A stretch of 7,373 bases of DNA from assembly GCA_020063525.1 (NCBI GenBank), contig JAGUUJ010000076.1, positions 1 to 7,373 on the forward strand, in the 5' to 3' direction. Below the pieces are notes generated by a model. That model worked only from the letters and a program-made list of their open reading frames with translations, was not told where the DNA came from and made no database searches. Shown here piece by piece: positions 1 through 4,535 of this stretch (the first letter of the stretch is position 1; each line of letters begins with the position of its first letter). Origin of the DNA: Candidatus Omnitrophota bacterium (GTDB lineage Bacteria; Omnitrophota; Gorgyraeia; Gygaellales; Profunditerraquicolaceae). A program made the translations under genes and the position numbers.

Positions 1-118
1 CAAAAGGTATCAAGGAGCAGATTTTGATGTAAAAATAATGTTTATATGGTAAAATAATATAAGGAAATATCTGTTTATAATTATACATTTACAAGTATAC
101 ATAAGTCAAGAGGAAAAT
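1..118 (+). other. 5' intergenic region / possible tail of an upstream gene
   Basis: No complete gene lies here. Two frames are open from the window edge: one ends with TAA at 30-32 and one with TAA at 50-52. Either could be the 3' end of an upstream gene, but the fragments are too short (9 and 16 codons) to identify. From about position 30 the DNA is extremely AT-rich and looks like a promoter region for the following regulator gene. I see no rho-independent terminator. Confidence 0.4.
72..102 (+). promoter_or_regulatory. Candidate promoter -10 box with adjoining operator-like inverted repeat
   Basis: A perfect TATAAT lies at 76-81, but no good -35 box is found 17 bases upstream. Directly next to it is an inverted repeat, TATAC (82-86), 8 bases, GTATA (95-99). 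The same stretch also shows a direct repeat of TATACAT at 82-88 and 96-102, 14 bases apart. The position, overlapping or just downstream of the likely transcription start of an Xre-type regulator gene, fits an autoregulatory operator. The AT-rich context makes chance matches likely, so this is tentative. Confidence 0.4.
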
Positions 119-319
119 ATGATTGGTAATAATGTCAGAAGGATTAGAAAGAAAAAAGGACTCTCTCAAGAAAAACTTGCGCGTCTTGCGGATATTTCAC
201 TTAACACTCTCGCTAAAATCGAGATAGGTTTTGCTAAAAAGCCAATAATTCAAACAGTTGTTAAATTGGCAAAGGCGCTGGAAGTGAGCATAGATGAACT
301 GGTCGGCGGGAGAAGATAA
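119..319 (+). CDS. Xre/Cro-family helix-turn-helix transcriptional regulator (66 aa)
   Basis: This small DNA-binding protein consists almost entirely of one HTH_3 (Xre/Cro/C1) domain. Helices 2 and 3 of the HTH lie at about residues 16-26 (SQEKLARLADI) and 27-37 (SLNTLAKIEIG), followed by the scaffold helices ending in VSIDELVGG. It has no separate dimerisation or effector domain, so it probably acts as a homodimeric repressor. The ATG start follows AAGAGGA at 108-114 with good spacing. The next gene begins 28 bases after its stop, so the two are probably co-transcribed. The inverted repeat at 82-99 is the obvious candidate target. Small regulators of this kind serve as antitoxin-type autorepressors, phage-like repressors or controllers of restriction and defence genes. 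The family call is firm; the regulated target is inferred. Confidence 0.93.
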   Translation: MIGNNVRRIRKKKGLSQEKLARLADISLNTLAKIEIGFAKKPIIQTVVKLAKALEVSIDELVGGRR

Positions 320-347
320 TCATAATAAACGCAAATAGGGTGAAGAA

Positions 348-1121
348 ATGAAAAAGAAAACTTCAGCTATTCATGAGGAAAAAATAAAACAAGAGTTATT
401 AGAAAAAATAGCCGAGTATCATGATGTTCTCAGGGAGAGGGCCGATATCGAAAATGATAACCCCGAGATTACAGACACTGACTTATGTGAAATTAATGAT
501 GAATATGCTTGCTTGAGTAGAAAGACGATTTTGTTAGAAGAGGAGATTGAGAAATTGATGCTCGAAACAAAATATTTTCCATTAATGAATCTCAATGAAG
601 AGCAGATGAGAGATTTAGTTCTCTTTGAAAGAGCTTCAAATCTATCCTTCGAGGTAAATATTGAAGAACATTTATATGGATTATTACAAGAGTTAAGCTT
701 GAAAATGCAATCTAGAATACGAAAGATAAAGCCACTGCGCATATATTCATTTCTAGATAGTAAAGCAAGAGGTATTTATCGTGAAATTATAAAATGTTAT
801 ATCTACGGAAACTTTATAGCAAGTTGCGCTTTATGTCGCCCATTAGTGGAGTATTTAGTAAAGAAGTTAATCGATTATAAAGGATTGGGAGATTTTGTTG
901 TCGGTAAAGAAAAGGGAAGTAAGAAGTTTAGCATTCAAAATATATTAAGTGAATACAAACTGGTATCGCCCTCTGTTGTTAGCGACTACACGGATATTTA
1001 CGATAAAGTAAGCGTTGTGTTACACAGTAATGGTTTGTTGCCAAATGAAGAAGAAACGTTTGAGTTAATACGTAAATTGCAAAAATTTATTAAAGAAATA
1101 ACCCCCAACGTATTAAAATAA
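348..1121 (+). CDS. Hypothetical protein, N-terminal coiled coil with DUF4145/HEPN-like C-terminal domain
   Basis: The 257-aa protein has no signal peptide or membrane segment and is probably cytosolic. Residues about 8-75 are rich in charged and Leu residues and look like a helical or coiled-coil region. Residues about 140-250 form a helical domain with a pattern I associate with DUF4145 and the wider HEPN-type folds: an amphipathic helix containing CRPLVEYL (R164, E168) preceded by YGNFIAS, and near the end VVLHSNG (H226) followed by a final helix, TFELIRKLQKFI. The classical HEPN RNase motif (R-x4-6-H) is not evident, so ribonuclease activity cannot be claimed. The start is supported by AGGGTGA just upstream of the ATG. 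It sits 28 bases after the Xre gene, as in toxin-antitoxin or regulator-effector pairs. That it is a real gene is solid; the domain assignment is from memory of sequence patterns and is moderate to low in confidence. Confidence 0.8.
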   Translation: MKKKTSAIHEEKIKQELLEKIAEYHDVLRERADIENDNPEITDTDLCEINDEYACLSRKTILLEEEIEKLMLETKYFPLMNLNEEQMRDLVLFERASNLSFEVNIEEHLYGLLQELSLKMQSRIRKIKPLRIYSFLDSKARGIYREIIKCYIYGNFIASCALCRPLVEYLVKKLIDYKGLGDFVVGKEKGSKKFSIQNILSEYKLVSPSVVSDYTDIYDKVSVVLHSNGLLPNEEETFELIRKLQKFIKEITPNVLK

Positions 1122-1157
1122 ATAACTTAGAGAAGAAGAGATAAAACGTAATATCAG

Positions 1158-1523
1158 ATGCAAAAATACTTGTGGAAATACTTTAAGTGCGAAAGGTGTG
1201 GTAAATGTTGCGAAGAAACCGGTTTGCCATGGGATCCTTATCGTAGTCGCAAGATCGCCAAATTCCTTGGAGTTTCGGTTTCGCAATTGATTGAAAGATA
1301 TTATGGCAAGATTACTTCCGATGGAAAACACTGGGAATCAGAAGAAGATAGAAGGACCCCTTGTCCCTTTCTTAAATCTGAGGGTATTCAGAAGAGTTGT
1401 ATTATCTATCCAGTTAGACCGGAACCATGTGAACTTTATCCTTTTGAAACTGATTTTGGAACGGGCGGCGTTAATTGTCCCGCTGCAAAAAATGTCTTTG
1501 AGAAATTGGAAGATAAGAAATAA
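1158..1523 (+). CDS. YkgJ-family cysteine-cluster protein (putative metal-binding)
   Basis: The 121-aa protein carries the family signature CxxCxxCC at residues 11-18 (C11, C14, C17, C18). It also has the later conserved elements: CPFL (69-72), C81 in CIIYPVRPEPC, the RP pair 87-88, C91, YP 94-95 and C107-P108. This Cys arrangement defines the YkgJ/UPF0153 group, thought to bind zinc or an Fe-S cluster; the biochemical role is mostly unknown. The length is within the family's usual range, and every expected Cys is present. The ATG at 1158 is the first possible start, because an in-frame TAA lies at 1149-1151. It has only a poor Shine-Dalgarno sequence, with a purine-rich AGAAGAAGAG about 17 bases upstream. 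It lies 36 bases after the preceding gene and 73 before the FHA gene, all co-directional. Confidence 0.9.
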   Translation: MQKYLWKYFKCERCGKCCEETGLPWDPYRSRKIAKFLGVSVSQLIERYYGKITSDGKHWESEEDRRTPCPFLKSEGIQKSCIIYPVRPEPCELYPFETDFGTGGVNCPAAKNVFEKLEDKK

Positions 1524-1559
1524 AAGATTTGTTGGAAAAATAGGCGCACTTCTAATTTC

Positions 1560-1575
1560 AACTATGCAGATAGTT
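1560..1575 (+). other. Small perfect hairpin upstream of the FHA gene
   Basis: AACTAT (1560-1565), a GCAG loop and ATAGTT (1570-1575) form a six-base-pair stem with a four-base loop. It ends six bases before the ribosome binding site of the FHA gene. The stem has one G-C pair, so it is weak and no U-run follows; it is not a terminator. It may be chance, or a minor element between two co-transcribed genes. Confidence 0.25.
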
Positions 1576-1581
1576 TATGAT

Positions 1582-1587
1582 AGGGGG
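1582..1587 (+). promoter_or_regulatory. Ribosome binding site deciding a TTG start
   Basis: AGGGGG sits nine bases before the TTG at 1597-1599. No ATG or GTG with comparable spacing occurs in that frame before the conserved FHA domain begins. This is the reason for choosing the TTG start. Confidence 0.6.
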
Positions 1588-1596
1588 ACATAAACT

Positions 1597-1902
1597 TTGG
1601 AAAAGTCCATCCATATTTTAGTGATATCTGGTCCCTTAAAAGGGCATAAATTTTATGTTAGATCGGATTGCCCAATATTGATAGGCAGAGGTAAAAATGC
1701 AACCATTAAAATCACCTATGATAAATTTTGCTCAAGAAGGCATGCGTTGATTTATTGGGATAAAAACGCATGTTTTATAGAGGATCTTAATAGTACAAAT
1801 GGAACATTTGTAAATGACGTTCACATTTATGGAAGAAATGAGTTAAAGAATTCAGATACCATAGGCTTAGGAGATACTAAGCTTGCCGTATCAATTAGTT
1901 AG
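1597..1902 (+). CDS. FHA domain protein (phosphothreonine-binding adaptor)
   Basis: The 101-aa protein is essentially a single forkhead-associated domain, which binds phosphothreonine peptides. The diagnostic elements are all visible: the opening strand followed by LIGRG (G30, R31), SRRH at 46-49 where Ser and Arg contact the phosphate, DLNSTNGTFVN at 63-73, and a C-terminal DTIGLGDTKL strand pair. It starts with TTG, supported by AGGGGG nine bases upstream. It has no signal peptide or membrane segment and should be cytosolic. It ends 15 bases before the Ser/Thr kinase gene, so the two are almost certainly one transcription unit. In such pairs the FHA protein typically recognises threonines phosphorylated by the partner kinase, either on the kinase itself or on substrates. 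The family and functional class are clear; the actual ligand is inferred. Confidence 0.95.
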   Translation: MEKSIHILVISGPLKGHKFYVRSDCPILIGRGKNATIKITYDKFCSRRHALIYWDKNACFIEDLNSTNGTFVNDVHIYGRNELKNSDTIGLGDTKLAVSIS

Positions 1903-1917
1903 GATCAAAAAGATAAA

Positions 1918-3927
1918 ATGGTAGAAAAAAATTCCCAAACTGCTATCGATGGTATCAAGATAGGAGATTTTATCGGGGGATATTATGAAGTATACCGTAT
2001 TTTGAAAGGCGGAATGGGTGTTGTTTATGTTTGTTATGATCATCGAAGCCATTTCCCCACTGTTCTTAAAACATTTCAAAAGAATTATATTCAATCCGAT
2101 GAGGATGAAGCGCTATTTAAAAGAGAAGCACTTATTTGGATAAAATTAGGAAGGTATCCTTATATTGTGCATGCCGATTCGGTAGCGAAAATTGATCGGA
2201 AGCTTTTTATTATGCTTGAATATATTAGCCCAGATAGCCATGGAAGAAATACCCTGACTCATTATTTCGGATATCTGACTCTGCCAGAGATTCTTAAATT
2301 ATCCATACAGTTCTGCTACGGCATTGAATATGCATATTCGAACGGCATTGACGCTCACAGGGATATTAAACCGGATAATATTATGATTACTCCCGAAAAG
2401 ATGGTGAAGATAACCGACTTTGGTTTAGTAAAAGCGTTCCAAGAAATCCAGTTTAAAGAAGGTAGTATTCCAAAAAATGAAGAGACTAATTTATGTATAT
2501 TCAAAAGTAAAGGAAAAAATATCTGTGGAACGCTTCCTTACATGTCTCCTGAACAATTTGATGGGTACACTGATAAAAGAAGCGACATCTATTCTTTTGG
2601 TATCGTTCTTTATCAGATGGCCGCAGATGGGGCGCTTCCTTTTATTGGAAAAAACTCCGAAGAATATGAATGGCTGCATAAAAATGAAAAAGCCCCTTAT
2701 TTTTCTTCGCCTCTTTCTTCTATTATTAAACGATGTTTAGAAAAAGAGCCAAATAAAAGATATAAGGATTTTGCTGTTATGAGAGAAGAATTACAGAATC
2801 TACTCTTAAAAGAAACGGGAGAGAAAATAATTCAAGCTGAGACAGCGGAATTAGAGTTATGGGATCTTCTTGGCAAAGGAAATGCCCTGGATATTCTCGG
2901 TAAATATGACGAAGCACTCATTTGCTATGAGCGGATATTGAAGGCAACTCCAAATAATGCAATAGTATGGTGTAATAAAGGAATAGCTCTTCGCAATCTT
3001 GGTAAGCACGACGAAGCGCTTGTTTGTTTCAATAAGGCTTTGGAAATTAATCCAAAAGATGCCGAATTTTGGTATAACAAAGGAACTTTCTTATACAAAA
3101 TTGATAGGTACGAAGAAGCAATTGTTTGTTTTGATAAAGCATTAGAGATAAATTCGCGATATGCATATTACTGGGATAATAAGGGAAGCGCCTTATTCAG
3201 TCTTGGCAAACCAAACGAAGCAATCATCTGTCTTGATAAATCTTTGGAGATAAATAAGAGAAATGTTGTTGCTTGGCTTAATAAGGGAAGTATCTTAGTT
3301 GAGGTTGGCAAACCAAACGAAGCAATCACCTGTTTCGACAAGGCGCTAGAGATAAATTCTGAGTACGCTGAAGTCTGGTATAATAAAGGAACAGTTCTAG
3401 ATAATCTTGGTATATCTGATGAAGCAATTACCTGTTTTGATAGGGCCTTAGAAATAACTCCTAGAGATGCTGAAATCTGGAATAATAAAGGAATCGCTTT
3501 AGATAATCTCGGTAGAACTGAGGAAGCAATTGTCAGCTACGAAGAAGCATTAAAAATAAATCCAGGAAATGCTGAGGCTTGGCATAATAAGGGCGTTGTC
3601 TTTGGCAAACTTAAGCGATTTAACGAAGCAATCATCTGCTTTGATAAGGCGTTGGAAATAAATCCGGGGTATACTGAAGCATGGTTTCATAAAGGAATTG
3701 TTTTATATGGACTCGGCAAATATAACGAAGCGATTGACTGTTACGATAAGGCATTGAAAATAAATCCAGAGTTTGCTGAAGCATGGTTTCATAAAGGAAT
3801 GGCTTTAGGAAAGCTCAATAGAAACACCGAAGACTTGAAGTGCGTAGAAGAGGCGATAAGATTAAATCCAAATTTTGTTGAAGCGGTTATAGCGCAGCAA
3901 CTTCTACAAATAAAATTAAGGGAGTAA
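1918..3927 (+). CDS. Ser/Thr protein kinase (PknB-type) with C-terminal TPR array
   Basis: The 669-aa soluble protein has a kinase domain at about residues 17-295 and TPRs at about 312-669. Kinase motifs run in the expected order: Gly-rich loop KGGMGVVY (30-37), the ATP-anchoring lysine in VLK (K51), the helix-C glutamate (E70), catalytic loop HRDIKPDN (147-154; D149, K151, N154), DFG (167-169), the P+1/APE region GTLPYMSPE (204-212), DIYSFG (223-228) and the conserved Arg in NKRYKD (R281). It should therefore be catalytically competent and of RD type. The activation segment between DFG and GTLPY is long, about 34 residues, and rich in Ser, Thr and Lys. No transmembrane helix or PASTA domain follows. 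Instead there is one degenerate TPR, nine exact 34-residue TPRs and a capping helix, likely a docking surface for substrates or regulators. The ATG lies 15 bases after the FHA gene stop, with a weak AGGA at 1901-1904. Confidence 0.96.
   Translation: MVEKNSQTAIDGIKIGDFIGGYYEVYRILKGGMGVVYVCYDHRSHFPTVLKTFQKNYIQSDEDEALFKREALIWIKLGRYPYIVHADSVAKIDRKLFIMLEYISPDSHGRNTLTHYFGYLTLPEILKLSIQFCYGIEYAYSNGIDAHRDIKPDNIMITPEKMVKITDFGLVKAFQEIQFKEGSIPKNEETNLCIFKSKGKNICGTLPYMSPEQFDGYTDKRSDIYSFGIVLYQMAADGALPFIGKNSEEYEWLHKNEKAPYFSSPLSSIIKRCLEKEPNKRYKDFAVMREELQNLLLKETGEKIIQAETAELELWDLLGKGNALDILGKYDEALICYERILKATPNNAIVWCNKGIALRNLGKHDEALVCFNKALEINPKDAEFWYNKGTFLYKIDRYEEAIVCFDKALEINSRYAYYWDNKGSALFSLGKPNEAIICLDKSLEINKRNVVAWLNKGSILVEVGKPNEAITCFDKALEINSEYAEVWYNKGTVLDNLGISDEAITCFDRALEITPRDAEIWNNKGIALDNLGRTEEAIVSYEEALKINPGNAEAWHNKGVVFGKLKRFNEAIICFDKALEINPGYTEAWFHKGIVLYGLGKYNEAIDCYDKALKINPEFAEAWFHKGMALGKLNRNTEDLKCVEEAIRLNPNFVEAVIAQQLLQIKLRE
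2959..3876 (+). repeat. Nine tandem 102-bp TPR-coding repeats
   Basis: Nine consecutive units of exactly 34 codons begin at codons 348, 382, 416, 450, 484, 518, 552, 586 and 620 of the kinase gene. The protein consensus per unit is AExWxNKG, then a helix ending LG, then EAIxCFDKALEINP. A more divergent first TPR precedes them (codons 312-347) and a 16-residue cap follows. Nucleotide identity between units is locally high. A 24-base exact match is shared by 3203-3226 and 3305-3328, and a 25-base exact match by 3674-3698 and 3776-3800; both pairs are 102 bases apart. This indicates recent duplication or gene conversion within the array. Confidence 0.93.
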
Positions 3928-3931
3928 AACC

Positions 3932-4003
3932 TTGCAAAAAGAGATGCGAAAATCCAGAGATGAATATATGGTAAGAACACGACAGAAAAGGAGCGCAGGA
4001 TGA
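3932..4003 (+). CDS. Possible 23-aa basic peptide, coupled to the next gene
   Basis: A TTG at 3932-3934 is preceded by GGGAG (3920-3924) at seven bases and opens a 23-codon frame. Its TGA (4001-4003) overlaps the ATG of the next gene (4000-4002) in the ATGA arrangement. The predicted peptide is strongly basic (many Arg and Lys, ending RTRQKRSAG) and hydrophilic, with no resemblance to a family I know. Against it: it is very short, uses a rare start codon, and the ribosome binding site overlaps the end of the kinase gene, where purine-rich codons are common. It could be a real small protein, a leader that couples translation of the 92-aa protein, or chance. Confidence 0.3.
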   Translation: MQKEMRKSRDEYMVRTRQKRSAG

Positions 4004-4278
4004 AAAAATACATATTGATTGAGCACCCCAAGGTAAAAAAGATTAATTACTATGTAGATGCAAAATTTTTTGGTAGAGGAGGAAAATTTGAAATGCAAAA
4101 TTTGGAAGAAAGAATAAAGACAATTACAAAAAAAGATGATGCGCTAATTTTGGCGGGCGAAAAATTTACAAAATGTCGTATTATAGCCACGGATGATTTT
4201 TTGGATAAAATTCATAGTATTCTTAATGGATATATTGGAGCACCGTTAAAAGACATAGAGAATATTGAGATAGAATAA
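4000..4278 (+). CDS. Hypothetical protein (92 aa)
   Basis: I do not recognise this protein. It is small, charged and soluble, with no signal peptide, membrane helix or Cys motif. Residues 1-30 look beta-rich and basic and contain a GRGGKF stretch. Residues 32-45 look helical, 48-64 contain a strand-like ALILAG and CRIIAT, and 65-78 look like a helix (DDFLDKIHSILN) before an acidic tail. The ATG at 4000 follows AAAAGGAG at 3986-3993 with six-base spacing, which is strong. A second strong signal, GAGGAGG at 4076-4082, lies ten bases before the in-frame ATG of Met32 (4093), so a 61-aa form is possible. It lies directly downstream of the kinase, so a role as substrate or modulator of that kinase is possible but unsupported by sequence. 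Confidence 0.7.
   Translation: MKKYILIEHPKVKKINYYVDAKFFGRGGKFEMQNLEERIKTITKKDDALILAGEKFTKCRIIATDDFLDKIHSILNGYIGAPLKDIENIEIE
4076..4082 (+). promoter_or_regulatory. Internal Shine-Dalgarno-like site
   Basis: GAGGAGG, a seven-base match to the anti-Shine-Dalgarno complement, lies inside the 92-aa gene, ten bases before the in-frame ATG at 4093-4095 (Met32). It could be the true start of a 61-aa protein, a second start giving a shorter form, or the by-product of encoding Arg-Gly-Gly at residues 26-28. Confidence 0.35.
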
Positions 4279-4531
4279 ATTTGTTTTGGAAATATGAGGC
4301 TAATAAAAGTTGAAAATTTTTCGGTTTTAATGCATCCTCCATAATTATGCATTATAGGAACGCTTTTATTTTTTCTATTACATTTTCCATGTGTTGCGTC
4401 TTTTGTATTTCTGCCTCTCTTCTTTCTTGGGAACAAAAATACGCCGACAAGCAAAGCATTGACCTTCTTATGGAGCGGACAGTTGAGTTGCATAAAGACT
4501 GGTTAACGCGATTTAATCGAGTGCATATAAA
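4279..4531 (+). other. Spacer between the 92-aa gene and the protease gene
   Basis: This is the longest stretch without a confident gene. It contains a 16-codon open frame (4294-4344) with poor signals, a hairpin at 4328-4354, a T-rich run at 4364-4375 and a doubtful 62-aa ORF (4347-4535). I see no strong GC-rich terminator and no convincing -35/-10 pair. A transcription break between the kinase cassette and the protease gene could lie here, but the sequence does not prove it. Confidence 0.45.
4328..4354 (+). other. Eight-bp hairpin with a CCTCC-containing loop
   Basis: TAATGCAT (4328-4335) pairs perfectly with ATGCATTA (4347-4354) around an 11-base loop that begins with CCTCC just after the stem. 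A T-rich tract follows about ten bases later, so a weak or inefficient terminator is one reading. The loop sequence CCTCC is complementary to a GGAGG ribosome binding site, and the right arm begins with the ATG of the 62-aa ORF, so a translational control element is another. The stem has only two G-C pairs. Confidence 0.4.
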
Positions 4532-4535
4532 ATGA
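4347..4535 (+). CDS. Doubtful small membrane or secreted protein (62 aa)
   Basis: This open frame encodes a hydrophobic stretch at about residues 7-27 (Phe, Ile, Ser and three Cys), then a charged helical tail with SIDLLMERTVELHKDWL. It would suit a small single-pass membrane protein or an exported peptide. Its TGA (4533-4535) overlaps the protease ATG (4532-4534) as ATGA, which is typical of coupled genes and the main argument for it. The protease start itself has only a weak Shine-Dalgarno sequence (GAGTG at 4519-4523), which fits coupling. Against it: there is no ribosome binding site before 4347, the ATG lies in a hairpin arm, and I know no homologue. An internal ATG at 4389 (Met15) is no better supported. 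It could also be a decayed remnant. Confidence 0.33.
   Translation: MHYRNAFIFSITFSMCCVFCISASLLSWEQKYADKQSIDLLMERTVELHKDWLTRFNRVHIK

Noticed and set aside
1291..1593. 100-aa + strand open frame overlapping the YkgJ gene
   Set aside because: It lies in another frame across the conserved Cys motifs of the YkgJ protein, has no recognisable domain, and its 3' end only runs into the spacer; it is a shadow.
2959..3876. Regular 102-bp repeats considered as a CRISPR or minisatellite array
   Set aside because: The period is exactly 34 codons in frame, and each unit encodes a canonical TPR; there are no constant repeats separated by unique spacers.
4294..4344. 16-codon frame starting ATGAGG in the spacer
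   Set aside because: Only GGA serves as a possible ribosome site, and the frame is no longer than expected by chance in this region.
4212..4493. 93-aa open frame on the - strand over the spacer before the protease gene
   Set aside because: It overlaps the end of the 92-aa gene, lacks a ribosome binding site, and its residue make-up (Lys, Phe, Ile, Pro without pattern) looks like translated AT-rich DNA.
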